64,000 bases of DNA from Anthracocystis setariae. Lineage: Eukaryota > Basidiomycota > Ustilaginomycetes > Ustilaginales > Ustilaginaceae. This document shows positions 1-10,553 of the stretch, piece by piece (positions within the stretch are counted from its first letter, which is position 1; each line of letters begins with the position of its first letter). The DNA lies in NCBI GenBank assembly GCA_928724745.1, contig CAKMXJ010000002.1, forward strand, positions 1,302,001-1,366,000, written 5' to 3'. Both the position numbers and the translations under genes were made by a program. The notes under the pieces are model-generated. The model worked only from the letters and a program-made list of their open reading frames with translations, was not told the DNA's origin and did not search any database.

Positions 1-3000
1 GAACAGCGAATGTTCGAGGATCGTCTCGACACCGCCGAGAGCTGCGATCGTGTCGGTACGCAGCTGATTGAGGTTGTGCAGCTTACCGTCGTGACGCTGG
101 TTGGTCCAAGCAAACGGTTGCGCTTTGGCGATCTGATACTTCTTGAACTCCTGTCGCACACGCCACATCTTGTCGTACGACAAGATGGTACGGTCCTTCT
201 GGAACAGCGTCGCGATACGAGGCAGACCGCGGTGGAAAGAGTCTTCGAGGTCCTCGAGCGTCAAGCGACGATTCTGTTCGTTGGCCTCCTTTCGCTTCTG
301 TGCATACTCCTGCCAAACGCGCGCCGAGTCCTCGAATTCGGACGCCCAGGGTGTGATGTATCGGTAGAGTGCCGGCAGCAGCTGGTCTTCCTGATTCGAC
401 AGACCGGCACGGAAGTGGGTGATGCCTGTGGTCGTCTGGCGCGAGTACTTGAGGTCGGATGCAGGGATGAGCACGTGACCCATCGAAAGCATACCGAGAC
501 CACCCAGTTCCTTGGGCGATGCGAGGATGTGAATCGGCCAACGCGAAGGCATCTTACTGTTGACACCGGACTTGATGCGGTTGATCACCTTGTTCTCGCT
601 ACGCACCAGCAGGTCCAGCATCTCCTCGGTGTTGACCACAGCCTCGCGATAGTAGGTCATCAATGCAATAAGACACGTGTTCCACTTGTTGGCGATCTTG
701 CTGAAGGGAGCTGCACCCGCCGACATGAGCAGTGCGCGAACTCGGTTGCTGAAGTTGGAGATGCCTTCCTCCGACACGCGCAGGAACGCAGTCGACGTGC
801 GCTCACCTGAGCTAGCCTGGATCAGCGGCCACACGCCGTCGCGCGCAACATCGACATCTTCCTGTCGAATCTTTGGCAAGATGCGCACTTCAAAGCCGAG
901 CATCGAGAAGAGCAAGTTGGGGTTGTCCTTGCTGTAGACCGAGCAGAACGTATCCTCCCATTCGATCGTGGTGAGGGAGCGCGGTAAGCTGTTCTTGACA
1001 GTCCAGAAAACGGCGCGACCCAAGTTGACATCGTGCTTGACGAGACGCATGCGAGCATCCCGCGGCCAGCACTTGCGATTGTTGTAACCGATGACGTTGC
1101 TGTTGTTCGGGTCCGGGTTGGCGGTCAGGTAACGCTGCACCAAGTCGCGAGCCTCCTCGGCGGTGAAGCGGTAGAGGATGTGGATGCGGTCGATGTAACG
1201 CGTGTAGAGTCGTACCGGGTGGCGGGTTTCGGTGGCGGTGTTCTGGAACTGGAAGAGACCGTTGGGCATGTTGAGCGGCCCCGCCATCTCGTTGGCACGC
1301 TGCAGGCCAAGGATCAAGAGATCGAGGACCAGTCCGTAGTACTGGAAGACAAACGAGCTGAACTGTAGACCGCGGATGAGACCGTACGAGTTGACGTGGG
1401 ACATATCCTTGAACACGATCGAGATGTTGTTTTTGGATGTGATGTAATCGGCCAAGTTGTGATCCATGATGAGACGCAGCAGACGGTTGAGCAAGGTGAG
1501 GTCGATCTTTTCAAACACTTTGCTGAGCGTCGTCTCCATGAGCACGTTGCATTGTCCCTCGGAGGTATCCCAGACTTCGTGCGCATTGTTGATGCCATTG
1601 CACCACTTGTAGACGAGGAGCGGAGCTGGCTCGGAATCACTGGGCTTGATCCATGCTGGGAAGAGCTGACGTTTATCAGCTTCGTACGAGAGGTACTGAC
1701 TGAGATAGGCGTCGGTGATCTTTTCGATGGGCTCAATGTCGTAGGTTGGGGTCAACTTGTTGAAAGTGTCGAAGAATTCGAAACCGGCCTCCTTGAATGC
1801 ACGCTGTGTAAGCATCAATCGCTTGACACGCGCCAAGGTCTCGTGTGGGTTGTCGAAAGCCTGCTCGATCAGCGCGAGCTCTTCGCGTTGGCTCTGATTG
1901 AGACGACCCTTGACCGAGTAGGCCTCTTTGAGCGAGTCGAGCGCCAACACCAGGTGCTTGACATCGTGCTTGTTGTTGAGACTCGGGAATGGGATTGGAC
2001 TGAACCGGCGGGCTTCGAGCCACTGCACTGTCGCTGTGAACGCAGCAACGCCGACCTCCGAGGTGATGTAGGGACCACTCTTGAGGTAGTCAGCCTGACG
2101 CTCCTGCTCGGCTCGCAAGAAGAGACGGGTCAACCGACCCTGGTTTTTCTTGACTGCTGTCTTGTCGACGGTGGCACCGCGGGCAATTCGAGCACGCTGC
2201 TGGTGCGCGACCGAAGTCCACCAGTCAAACTTCTGCTTGACGTAGCGCAAGATGAGATTTTCAATTGGAGCCGGCAAGTTGGGACTCCATGGGGTATTGC
2301 TGCGACACGCACGCCAAGCTTCCTGGAGATGGCTCATGATGGTCTTGATCTTGTTTTGTCGCATGCCTTCGGGCATGGCGTCCAAGATGTCGTGCATCAC
2401 GCTGGCACGCAGTTCGAGATCCATGGCAGATTCGACACGCTGCTTGGTAATCGACTGGGCACCGGTGCGGCCAGCTCGACCCTCGAACTGACGGGCCAGC
2501 AAGTTGCCTAGCCATCTCTCGAGGAGGGGAACGATCCCACGCAGGAAGAAGATCCATACGCGCCACGATGGTGCCCAGAAACCGACACCAGGACCCTTGC
2601 CGACACCGGCCGCATTGAAGCGGTAGTAGATGACATGCTTGAGATCCTTGCAAGCTCGGATCTGACGCATGGAGCGGTACTTGTATCGGTAGATACCAGA
2701 CAAGGTGGCGACGTGGTTGAAGAGATATTGGAGGCCGTCGGCGAGCTGGAAGGCGTCGATCGAGCCGAGACGGAACTGGACGTGAGCATCGACGACGAGC
2801 TTCATGACACGGCTCAGCTCTCGCACCAAGTGGAAAGCGTTACCGAATCGACTCTTCTTTCGCTCCTTGGTTGTGAGCGTCTTGGTAGGCTTCAAGTTCA
2901 TGTTGTAGTCGAGGTGAAGATAGGATGCGCCCTTGCGATGGATGAGGAGGTTCATCATGTTGAACGACTGCTTTGCGACCTGAAGACCCGCCTCGAGCCA

Positions 3001-4599
3001 GTCGATGGAGGTGTTTTGGAAGAACTTGGTGTTGTTGAGCTCGCGCAGCAAGTTGGTCCGCTTGTGTACCTTCTGCTTCGTTGTATGTAGACTGTTGTAG
3101 ACGTAGTTCTTGAGCAGCTTCTGGTAACTGACACGGACTTTGACGGGTTGATTGGGTGGACAGTGCTCGAGGTACCAAGGTTGGATCAACGGCACATCGA
3201 CGGCGCGCCTTGTCTTGCCGCTGCGCAGAGAGTAAGGCTTGGGCGCCCACCAGAGGGCGATGGCGTCTGCTGTCAGCTCGTTCTCGAGCGGTGCATCTTG
3301 GAGGAAAGGCTCGATCTCGTCTGGCAGGGAGAAGGCCACCTCGTCTGGTAGCTCGTCGTCGCCTTGGACATCTTGACCAAAGACGTCGTCCTCGTGGCTG
3401 AGCACGGGTGTTCCGTCATGGTACTCGGCGCGGAAGGCGTTGGAGCTGGCGAGTGTGCGACCCGAGATGGGGTTGATGGCGGGGTCAAAGTAGAAGGCCT
3501 GGTCGATGTCGTCGGAGCGGATGTAGACGTTCTTTGGTTGGTGATAGGTGCCGATGTGTACTGCCCTTGGCCTGCTGTTGTAGAGATGCGGGAAAGCGAC
3601 GCGATACTCTGTGCGAATCTGCTGGCGAATGATGACTTTGCGGAAGTCGGTGAAATCGGTGAAGTCGTCATCAAAACCGTCGGTGTCCTTGAAGAGTGGC
3701 TCGTACTTGGGACCGCCGGGGATCGCCATATTGAGAGCTTTGGCGGTGTAGAAAGCCTTCTTGTCGAAAAGGTAGAACTGATTGCGGTCGCCGGACGATG
3801 CGGCATCGCTGAGAAGCGTTCGACCGAGACGATGCAATGTTGTCATTTGGGGTAGATCGAGGTTCCAAAAGCGATAGGAAGGGCCGTTGACGTGGTTACG
3901 GTTGTTGATCAGCGGCTTGTGGTCGTAAAACCAATCGATGACGGCGCCATCTTCGTCTTGGTCGAGTTCGAGCTGGATGGCCTCGAGGGGTTCGACATCG
4001 AGCAAGTTGTCGGAGTAGTCGACGACGGGCTCTTCGTCATCGAAAGGAGGGAAACGCATGCGTTTGAAATGGCGTCGATCGCGTTTCTCTCTTCGCATTG
4101 CGATCCACATTGTTGCCCACTGCGCATGGAAGATGGGTTCGATGACCTTGGGTACTTGGTTGACAAACGTGATGGCGCCCGTGATGTGGTAGAGGACGGG
4201 TACGTCACGGATCTGCTCCCAGGGCATGGGAATGTTCTCGAGCACCTTCATCATGGCATGTGGGAGGTACTTGAGCGCGCCGAGATGGACGCGCTTATCC
4301 TGTCGATACTTTTTGTTGGTCATGTCGCCATGCTCCTTGATGATCTTGCGAAGAACCTCGGGGGGCATTTCTTGCTTGCCTGTATCTACGAAGGCTGTCT
4401 TGCCTCTACGGTCACCAAAGCGACGGCTCTGTGTCTGCTGCCATTTGCGTGCTTTGGCCTGGAGCTGCTCGGGAGTGAGAAGAGCAGGCTCGCGGTGGGA
4501 TGGTGAGGCGACGGCGGAGGGGGGCATGCCTGGTGGCGGGCCTCGCATGGAGGCTGACCGCGACGGGGGTGGACCCCTGTATCCGGGCGGGGCGGACAT
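1..4599 (-). CDS. PRP8: Pre-mRNA-splicing factor PRP8, N-terminal two thirds (runs off window)
   Basis: This is the central U5 snRNP scaffold of the spliceosome, which cradles the U5/U6/U2 RNA active site in the nucleus. Read on the minus strand, the frame is open without interruption from the ATG at 4599 to position 1, giving 1,533 codons with no intron. A proline-rich N-terminus ([15 protein letters not shown]) is followed by highly conserved PRP8 blocks: [17 protein letters not shown], the [20 protein letters not shown] segment, the PROCN-type region with KNYVYNSLH and [19 protein letters not shown], and the reverse-transcriptase-like core. The last residues ([14 protein letters not shown]) match the linker region before the endonuclease-like, RNase H-like and Jab1/MPN domains, which lie outside the window. 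The family is usually about 2,300-2,400 residues, so about a third is missing because of the window edge. Identification is very secure; whether an intein sits in the missing part cannot be seen. Confidence 0.97.
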   Translation of the reverse strand, partial: MSAPPGYRGPPPSRSASMRGPPPGMPPSAVASPSHREPALLTPEQLQAKARKWQQTQSRRFGDRRGKTAFVDTGKQEMPPEVLRKIIKEHGDMTNKKYRQDKRVHLGALKYLPHAMMKVLENIPMPWEQIRDVPVLYHITGAITFVNQVPKVIEPIFHAQWATMWIAMRREKRDRRHFKRMRFPPFDDEEPVVDYSDNLLDVEPLEAIQLELDQDEDGAVIDWFYDHKPLINNRNHVNGPSYRFWNLDLPQMTTLHRLGRTLLSDAASSGDRNQFYLFDKKAFYTAKALNMAIPGGPKYEPLFKDTDGFDDDFTDFTDFRKVIIRQQIRTEYRVAFPHLYNSRPRAVHIGTYHQPKNVYIRSDDIDQAFYFDPAINPISGRTLASSNAFRAEYHDGTPVLSHEDDVFGQDVQGDDELPDEVAFSLPDEIEPFLQDAPLENELTADAIALWWAPKPYSLRSGKTRRAVDVPLIQPWYLEHCPPNQPVKVRVSYQKLLKNYVYNSLHTTKQKVHKRTNLLRELNNTKFFQNTSIDWLEAGLQVAKQSFNMMNLLIHRKGASYLHLDYNMNLKPTKTLTTKERKKSRFGNAFHLVRELSRVMKLVVDAHVQFRLGSIDAFQLADGLQYLFNHVATLSGIYRYKYRSMRQIRACKDLKHVIYYRFNAAGVGKGPGVGFWAPSWRVWIFFLRGIVPLLERWLGNLLARQFEGRAGRTGAQSITKQRVESAMDLELRASVMHDILDAMPEGMRQNKIKTIMSHLQEAWRACRSNTPWSPNLPAPIENLILRYVKQKFDWWTSVAHQQRARIARGATVDKTAVKKNQGRLTRLFLRAEQERQADYLKSGPYITSEVGVAAFTATVQWLEARRFSPIPFPSLNNKHDVKHLVLALDSLKEAYSVKGRLNQSQREELALIEQAFDNPHETLARVKRLMLTQRAFKEAGFEFFDTFNKLTPTYDIEPIEKITDAYLSQYLSYEADKRQLFPAWIKPSDSEPAPLLVYKWCNGINNAHEVWDTSEGQCNVLMETTLSKVFEKIDLTLLNRLLRLIMDHNLADYITSKNNISIVFKDMSHVNSYGLIRGLQFSSFVFQYYGLVLDLLILGLQRANEMAGPLNMPNGLFQFQNTATETRHPVRLYTRYIDRIHILYRFTAEEARDLVQRYLTANPDPNNSNVIGYNNRKCWPRDARMRLVKHDVNLGRAVFWTVKNSLPRSLTTIEWEDTFCSVYSKDNPNLLFSMLGFEVRILPKIRQEDVDVARDGVWPLIQASSGERTSTAFLRVSEEGISNFSNRVRALLMSAGAAPFSKIANKWNTCLIALMTYYREAVVNTEEMLDLLVRSENKVINRIKSGVNSKMPSRWPIHILASPKELGGLGMLSMGHVLIPASDLKYSRQTTTGITHFRAGLSNQEDQLLPALYRYITPWASEFEDSARVWQEYAQKRKEANEQNRRLTLEDLEDSFHRGLPRIATLFQKDRTILSYDKMWRVRQEFKKYQIAKAQPFAWTNQRHDGKLHNLNQLRTDTIAALGGVETILEHSLF

Positions 4600-5137
4600 A
4601 TTCAAGATACGGCGCGCAAAGAAGCGCTATGTGAATGCTGGATCAGTCTCGGATGGAATCGTGCTAGTTGGTGATGGACGAGGATCGCAGGTCTCAACGC
4701 TGCTGAGGGTTGATCGAACAGCCGCTACTGCAGACTTTATTTGTCAAGAGGAAAAGACGGAAGAGGGGGGGGGGCAGCTTGACCGTCGAGAGGGACGACC
4801 CTTGATGGATGAAGAAGGAGGAAGGCAAAGGGTTGACGATGGAATCGACATTCAGTGATGGCTCAGCAATTCACAATTGACTTCCATCTTCCGAATCGTC
4901 GATTTTTTCGTCGCGCGATCCGATGCCTTTTTTTTTTTTCTTTCGCATTTGTGTTATGTATCGGTGTAACAAATATCGTAAATTGTAGAGCGGGAGTCAA
5001 GTGCTCAGACCCTTTGTTGATGTCGAGTAGAGTAATGCTTAACACCTCGGCCATCCTTGCCGACACCATCACCATCCGCAAGAAACCACCACCAGCAAGG
5101 CTCAGCTCGTGGCAACTTGCGCTACTACTTTGCAACC
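4600..5137. other. Intergenic region between divergent PRP8 and small gene
   Basis: This 538-bp stretch holds the promoters and 5' UTRs of the minus-strand PRP8 and the plus-strand small gene. It contains a run of eight G at about 4767-4774 and a T run at about 4928-4939. No coding region is supported. Confidence 0.6.
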
Positions 5138-5705
5138 ATGGCGGACTCTTCGGCATCCACAGTGAGCAGCAGCGCTCAGCCCATCGATGCAGACCTCAAG
5201 CACGACATTGGTACTGCCAGCAACACCGACCCAAACGATAACGATGAGGACATGGGTGGCGACTCTACACCAGCAGCTCAAGGTGCACAAACACCCCAAA
5301 GCGTCGATTCCGACTTGGCCTCAACATTCTATACCACCACCAGCACAAAGAAGCGTCCCACCGCATCCAGACTTGCAGCAGCAGCAGCAGCAGATGAGGA
5401 CGACGATATGACGATGGAACCAGAATTGTCCGGCCGAGAAGAAAGGGTGAGTGATTCGGAGCAGAAAGCCTTTTTGATCTTTAATTGCAGATTCATGCTG
5501 ACAATGACCGGCTGTTTATTGCAATAATGACAGCTGCTGGACGACAAGATCCGCGCACGGTATATTCAAGGTAAGTAGACTGACCCGTGAATCGTGATAC
5601 AAGCGAGCAAGTGCAGAGCTGACCCAGGTGGACTGCCGCATTGCTTTGCTTTCTACATGGGATGTATGCTTGGACGGGTTTGCAGAGATCGGAGATATCT
5701 TTTGA
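5138..5705 (+). CDS. Small acidic protein of unknown function, three exons
   Basis: I do not recognise this gene. The ATG at 5138 sits in a good context (gcaaccATGG). Exon 1 is 5138-5446, exon 2 is 5534-5570 and exon 3 is 5686-5705. The introns are 5447-5533 (GTGAGT to GACAG) and 5571-5685 (GTAAGT to TTTGCAG); both contain a CTGAC branch-point-like sequence. The joined frame is 366 nt, or 121 residues. The protein is Ser/Thr/Asp-rich and low in complexity up to about residue 95, has an alanine run with an acidic patch, and ends in a compact helical-looking tail (LLDDKIRARYIQEIGDIF). That tail is the only part that looks conserved and is probably the functional element. The third exon is only 20 nt, so the exact C-terminus is less certain than the first splice. 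Confidence 0.55.
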
Positions 5706-5892
5706 TATAGCAAGGTCGAACTGTGGCAATGCACACTATATCCCTTGTGCTCCTTGAAACACAGTTTCATCAGCGATGCGGCTTGCTTGAGCGTCGCTCT
5801 TTCTGCTAGCTACGTATTGATCTGCTATGCATTTCCATCTTGACTTGACCTCGCCACCAAGCGATCTAAACGTGTTTCAACTCGGATGCGGA

Positions 5893-6192
5893 TCACGTGT
5901 TGGCGGTAGCATTCTGTGGCTGGTTGGGGTTATGATTCTCCTGCTGGCTAAGACCTGGCTGAGTGCCTGGATCTTGCTGTTCATCGTGATCGTGGTGGTG
6001 GTGAAGGTAATGTTGATGTTGAGCATATTGGTGTTGGTCTTGGACCGAGCCCGAGTCGTCGTGCCTGACAGAGGAGAAGGAGCTGGAAGTGATGTTGGGG
6101 TTGTGCTGCATCATCTTGGCGCGTCGATAAGCTTTGAGTGTTTCGACGTCGGATTCTTGTACCGAAAGGCTGTTAGGTGGTCTTCGGATCAT
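5893..6192 (-). CDS. CDC26: CDC26-like anaphase-promoting complex subunit (candidate)
   Basis: This single-exon frame of 99 codons starts at the ATG at 6192. The N-terminus MIRRPPNSLSVQESDVETLK resembles the conserved start of CDC26 (M-[LI]-R-R-x-P-[TN] followed by a D-[IV]-E element). In characterised CDC26 this short N-terminal segment is clamped inside the TPR superhelix of the APC/C subunit CDC16/APC6 and stabilises it. The remainder is His/Gln/Asn-rich and low in complexity, as is common for the tail of this small subunit in fungi. It is convergent with the small gene that ends at 5705. The assignment rests on about 20 residues read by eye. The alternative is an unrelated short protein, or a chance frame whose tail happens to be repetitive. 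Confidence 0.5.
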   Translation of the reverse strand: MIRRPPNSLSVQESDVETLKAYRRAKMMQHNPNITSSSFSSVRHDDSGSVQDQHQYAQHQHYLHHHHDHDEQQDPGTQPGLSQQENHNPNQPQNATANT

Positions 6193-6624
6193 GGCGATCG
6201 ACTTGAAAGCACAAGAGCAGACGAGATGGTGTTTGGTGGTGTGAATGGAAAGGCAAGGCTGAGATGCACGATGGTGGTGTTGAAGGTTTCACAGCGTCTT
6301 TTTGTCGACGTTATTTTTTTTGGCAATAAAAATGCGTTATTTTTTAATGGCAGCAAAAAAAAGTGCGAATTATTAATATAAAAAAAATGAATATCATCAA
6401 ATGGTGCGTGCGTCTGAACAGCTTTCCCAACGATACACCACCACCACCACCAACCACCTCTCACCAACTCGTTCATTGATTCATCTGGTTCATCTCGAAC
6501 CCTCGTGCCAAGCTCACACTAGACAGACTGATCCCACACAGTCACACGCCAGCCAACAAACTCAAACAATCTGGCCGCTCGCTAGTCTTATGACCATCCT
6601 CGCCCCGCCTTGTCGAGCTCGACC
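6193..6624. promoter_or_regulatory. Divergent promoter region between CDC26-like and WTAP-like genes
   Basis: These 432 bp contain A/T-rich stretches (T run near 6316, A runs near 6354 and 6380) and a CCA/ACC repeat near 6434-6455. It must serve both flanking genes, which are transcribed away from each other. No specific factor site is claimed. Confidence 0.45.
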
Positions 6625-6642
6625 ATGATGGCAATCAGATGA
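6625..6642 (+). promoter_or_regulatory. Five-codon upstream ORF overlapping the downstream start codon
   Basis: The uORF ATG-ATG-GCA-ATC-AGA-TGA encodes MMAIR. Its stop codon at 6640-6642 overlaps the ATG at 6639-6641 that opens the 392-codon frame, forming ATGA. This geometry is compatible with termination-coupled reinitiation, or with repression so that ribosomes use the later in-frame ATG at 6723. Confidence 0.5.
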
Positions 6643-7281
6643 ACTCTCGATCTGCTCTCCATGTCCAAGATCCAGCTGCGCTCAGCAATACCAGCAGCAG
6701 CAGTAGCACTACCACCACAACCATGTCGAATCAGAAACGGCGGCCGCCCACGCAGCAGCAGCCTCCTCACTATGCACAAGCCTATACTCCCGATCTAACC
6801 TACAACCCCTACGGTGCAGCACCATGGCACGCAAGCCAACAACAACCGCTCTACTACCCCGCCTCTCAACAGTACCCCTCCGTCGAAACCTACGGCTATA
6901 CCCCGCATACCCAGATTGCTCCCACCTTGCCTGCACAGCACCAACCCTACCACCAACCGTACCCTGCACCGCATGCATACGCTTCGCCCCACTATCTCGC
7001 ACCCGACTACCCCACCGCAACGACGACGGCGGCGTCGGTGGATCTCTCGCCCGCACACAGCCCCAAACCGCACATCGGCAGATCGAGATCTCAAAACTTT
7101 CACCCATCCATGCAACCTTCGAGTCCGAACCTCGATGCCAACGTAGCCACGCTCAGTCTCGATGCACACGTTCAAGCCAAGTCGCAGATCGCGCTTCGAT
7201 ATCCTGCACTGCCCCAAGTTCCTGCACGTCCTGCCACTCCGTCAGCGTTGCAGTCCGAAGCTGAACCGTCGTCATCGTCAT

Positions 7282-7315
<34 letters not shown>

Positions 7316-7817
7316 TGAGGTGGTGGAGTATGTCGAGTCGTTGAGGAGGATCATTTCGGTTTATGAGCAACGCGATGATTTGTTGCGTTTGCGGACGGAA
7401 GCGGTTGGGTTTCAGCCCAAACTTGCGTACCTCGCTTGGCAATCCCCCAACTCCTCCCCATTCACACATGATGAAGAGGCACAAACCAATCCCATCCTAG
7501 GCATCCGTCTCCTTCAGCGCTTACACCACCTTCAAACCGAAAACAACCATCTCGCCCTCCTCCTCACTCCCTCCTCAAAGCTCGAGCGAGAGTTGCACGA
7601 TTGCTACATCCTCATCGACAAGATGGATGTTGCTTTGACAGCTGCCGAGGTGAGGGCGCAGAATAGCGAGAGAGCGTTACATGCTGCGTGTCAATCAAAT
7701 TCGATCGCCATCACAAACGATAGTAAGCAGAGTAAGGCTCAAGTTCGCAAGAACGTCAAAAACAAACCAAAGTCTCCAGCTTCAACCATCCCAAAAGGTT
7801 CCAAACCAAAATCATAA
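6639..7817 (+). CDS. WTAP/Mum2-like coiled-coil protein (m6A writer accessory candidate)
   Basis: A 392-codon single exon; an in-frame ATG at 6723 would give 364 residues. Residues 1-200 are Gln/Pro/Tyr/Ser-rich and disordered, followed by a Ser run and an Ala run at about residues 208-226. The C-terminal half is a predicted coiled coil containing VVEYVESLRRIISVYEQRDDLL and a block with the pattern L-Q-x-E-N-x-x-L-x-x-L-L, then LERELHDCYILIDKMDVAL. This block resembles the WTAP/Mum2 family (an LIQEN element, then ALExEL, then IxxLDxxVE), whose members scaffold the nuclear mRNA N6-adenosine methyltransferase complex. The tail is Lys/Ser/Pro-rich and could be a nuclear localisation signal. The family match is by eye on about 50 residues, so a generic coiled-coil protein remains possible. 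Confidence 0.5.
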
Positions 7818-7957
7818 AAAAGGGGCCCACTCATAGTTCATCAGTGTATCGATATAGGCTGTCTTCCAATGCGAATGTCTTTCAAAGTCCACAGCAGTAA
7901 GCGCGAAGAGGTCGGGGGGAATTGTAGGGATTCTAGTCTAGGCTTGTGGACTGTCTA

Positions 7958-9928
7958 TCATGGTGATGGTGGTTGGTTCAAGGCGAGGTAGATGACGTAG
8001 ATGACGGTGGTGAAGAGCCAGAGCATGAGTAGCAGCATTCCTAGCGCCAGGCCGCCCATGACGAGCATGTAGGCGTAGAACGCGGGTTTGCGTAGCATCG
8101 GCGGGATTTGCGACATGACCATATCCAGCAGTGGCGTCTCGCCCTGCACTTGCGCAGGTTGAGTTCCGTTCGCTATAGATGTGGACATCGTGGTGGTGGT
8201 GGTGGTGAGTTGCTTGCTGTCGGCGCCTTCGGCTTTGTTGGCCCAAGAGGGATGGACAAGTTGCGGGACGAGGTGGCCGTAAGCGTCGTTGTTGGTACCG
8301 AGCAGGTCAAAGGGGTCGTTGCGGATTCGATCGGCGTTTTCCTCGAGCCATTCCTTCTTGCGTTTCCACATGCCCTTCTGCTTCTCTTCGCGCTCCGAGT
8401 CCCACTTCCACGTCCATTGACTCGCACGCGCAGGGTCAGCAGCCGCAAGCTCATCGTACAACTCGGTAGCAAAGTGCAGCTCGCTCGGAGGACCATCTTC
8501 CAGACTACCGAGCAGCGCGTTAAAGCCAACGTAGGTGAGCGGGTCCGATGGATCCACCTTCTCATCCGGTTGAGCCGAGGCCAACCTTCTCTGGTACAGG
8601 TAGTCGAGTCTTGCCTGAGGATTCTTGAGTCTCTCTTCGACTGAAGCGGGAATGGACGTGATTTTGCCGCTCCATACCGCGGCGATCCATGCCGAGAGCA
8701 GATCGTTGAACGAGAACGGCATTGTGCTTACCACTAGCCCAACAAATCCAAGCGTCAGCCGAGGCGACTTGCAGTAGAGTGCAAAGTTGTACATGTCTGG
8801 CACGCGCGTTGCCTTGAGATGGTCCGGTGTCAGAGGCTGCACTTGGGCGGTGCCCTTCTCCCTGGCGTCATCCGTCAGCACATGAACCCAAGGATATCTT
8901 TGGCCATAGCCGGTGCCAAGGATCACATAGTCTACGCTGCGAATGACAGTGCCATCCACGAGCGTCAAATCCAACTTGGTCGCCTTTTGCTTGCCTAACG
9001 TACTGGTGATCACTAGATCGTACTGCTTGATCATACCGACGTCTTTGATCCTCTCGTCGGGCAGGGCGGGACACTTGACATCAGGAGCCACTTTGCTCGA
9101 TCTGAACACAGGAGATTGTTTGGTGTTGAAAGGCGCCAAGTGAGCTGCGACTTCGTTTGCCGAATTGTTGTTACCCACCACAACCACCCTCTTGCCCTTG
9201 TAAGGCGTCGAGTCACGGTAGTGCTTGCAATGATGGACATGGCCGGCCTTGTTGGCCTCGTCGATTCCGGGCACATCCGGGTAGTAGGGGCTGTCGTACC
9301 AACCTGCAGCCACGACGACCCTGTCGAATCGCTTTGTTTCAACGGTGGGGGTGAAGCTAACCGACTTGGCTTCGGGCGTGGTGTTGCGCCAGTCCTTGAG
9401 CGTCACTTGCCACCCGTGGTCTTGAGGCAGCTCTTGCACCCTGAGCACCTCGATGCCGCATCGGATGGATTGTCTGAGTGGCTCAGCAAACGCTCTCAGA
9501 TACTGGTGGGTCTCTTCAAGGCTGGGGAAAGTCTCACCATGGGCAGGAGGTGGAAACTTTTTGCCCGAGAACTCGAGAAACTCTGGAAGTACGTTTCCCC
9601 TCAAGTTGAGATAGGCTGGGCTGGGCCAGTGAGGTTGGCCTTTGGGGTCGTACACTGGGGACAGGCCCTGGATCTTGTCTGCTCCAACGGTGCGTTCGAG
9701 CATGTAAGTGTGGTCGGACCAATACCAGACGCCGCCAACGTCGTCGCGACGCTCTACCAGGAGTGGTTGGAAAAGTGGATAGGTTCCTTGAGAATCTGTG
9801 CCGACTTGCTCGGAGAGGTTGCGCAGAGTGACGAGACCGGTGGCGCCACCTCCGATAATGAGGACGGATTCCGGGCCCTGCTCCCTTGTGCGAGGGGTGA
9901 GGTGGGTTGTGGATGTTGAGGCCGACAT
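7958..9928 (-). CDS. Flavin-containing monooxygenase with C-terminal transmembrane anchor
   Basis: An FAD- and NADPH-dependent monooxygenase, which would oxygenate soft nucleophiles (N or S) or act as a Baeyer-Villiger-type enzyme; the substrate is unknown. I chose the ATG at 9928 (MSASTSTTHL), giving 656 residues; the frame upstream is only a CAA/TTG repeat. Residues 22-31 carry the FAD Rossmann motif (LIIGGGATGL), and DDVGGVWYWS is the typical region after it. Around residues 210-235 is the FMO segment FDRVVVAAGWYDSPYYP. The NADPH-binding loop reads VVVVGNNNSANEVAAHL, so the usual GxGxSG/A is GNNNSA. A hydrophobic segment at the C-terminus (AFYAYMLVMGGLALGMLLLM and onwards) followed by a short polar tail suggests a tail-anchored ER or outer-membrane protein. 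Confidence 0.85.
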   Translation of the reverse strand: MSASTSTTHLTPRTREQGPESVLIIGGGATGLVTLRNLSEQVGTDSQGTYPLFQPLLVERRDDVGGVWYWSDHTYMLERTVGADKIQGLSPVYDPKGQPHWPSPAYLNLRGNVLPEFLEFSGKKFPPPAHGETFPSLEETHQYLRAFAEPLRQSIRCGIEVLRVQELPQDHGWQVTLKDWRNTTPEAKSVSFTPTVETKRFDRVVVAAGWYDSPYYPDVPGIDEANKAGHVHHCKHYRDSTPYKGKRVVVVGNNNSANEVAAHLAPFNTKQSPVFRSSKVAPDVKCPALPDERIKDVGMIKQYDLVITSTLGKQKATKLDLTLVDGTVIRSVDYVILGTGYGQRYPWVHVLTDDAREKGTAQVQPLTPDHLKATRVPDMYNFALYCKSPRLTLGFVGLVVSTMPFSFNDLLSAWIAAVWSGKITSIPASVEERLKNPQARLDYLYQRRLASAQPDEKVDPSDPLTYVGFNALLGSLEDGPPSELHFATELYDELAAADPARASQWTWKWDSEREEKQKGMWKRKKEWLEENADRIRNDPFDLLGTNNDAYGHLVPQLVHPSWANKAEGADSKQLTTTTTTMSTSIANGTQPAQVQGETPLLDMVMSQIPPMLRKPAFYAYMLVMGGLALGMLLLMLWLFTTVIYVIYLALNQPPSP

Positions 9929-9940
9929 GTTGATGAGTGC

Positions 9941-9978
<38 letters not shown>
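9941..9978. repeat. (TTG)n microsatellite just upstream of the monooxygenase start
   Basis: About twelve copies of TTG (CAA on the coding strand) end 12 bp upstream of the chosen ATG. If translation started further upstream it would encode polyglutamine, but 5' UTR is more likely. Confidence 0.85.
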
Positions 9979-10296
9979 GAGGATAGAATCGACCAAGCCT
10001 AGGACGAGGAGCAAGAATCAGGTGTGTGGTATCGGGATGGCAGGAGTGTTGGAAGCGGGTGGAATGGGAAGGCGAGGTTTCAAGTACGGGCGGGGCGGAC
10101 CAATGACAGCCGACTCGAGATACAGTAGTAGCAAGCGGCGTTGCCAAATTAGACTCTCGGCACGTTTTCCCTCGAGGATTGTGATTGCTAACAGGAAGAA
10201 AAGGCGAATTTTGGCAAATGTCGACTCGAAGCAGAAAGCGCTGTGCACCCACGCAATTTCTCGTCCAATGGGAGCAACAGCAGTCCAGTCCAGTCT

Positions 10297-10325
10297 AGTA
10301 CAGTACAGTACAGTACAGTACAGTA
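10297..10325. repeat. CAGTA pentanucleotide repeat
   Basis: Tandem GTACA/CAGTA units form a short perfect array, preceded by related CAGTC units from about 10281. Confidence 0.8.
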
Positions 10326-10553
10326 TTCACTGATAGCGGTGCTTATCTTGGTGTGTTTGCTCGTAGACTTTCGGCTTTGACGCTCATTGCCGGCGTTCAA
10401 CATCAGTGCGTTGTTTTTTTTTTTTTGAGCCCTTGATTTGTATTGACGACAAGCATCCATGGTGCAAGCTTGACCAACACACAACGGACAAAATCAACAG
10501 AGAAAGCAATGCGTTGGAAAGTTGCGAGTATGCTGTGTCGATGATGACCATGG

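Larger units (their letters stand above)
9929..10553. other. Intergenic region with simple repeats
   Basis: This 625-bp region is the promoter side of the monooxygenase and the 3' side of RPN11. It contains a (TTG)n tract at 9941-9978 and a CAGTA-type pentanucleotide repeat at about 10281-10325. A T run occurs at about 10415-10427. No gene is supported. Confidence 0.6.

Noticed and set aside
10..4506. Long plus-strand frames across the first 4.5 kb
   Set aside because: They are the antisense shadow of PRP8. The minus-strand reading matches PRP8 throughout.
9929..10252. Polyglutamine-bearing N-terminal extension of the flavin monooxygenase
   Set aside because: The extension is a CAA microsatellite plus non-conserved sequence. 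The FAD domain starts shortly after the ATG at 9928, so the extension is taken as 5' UTR.
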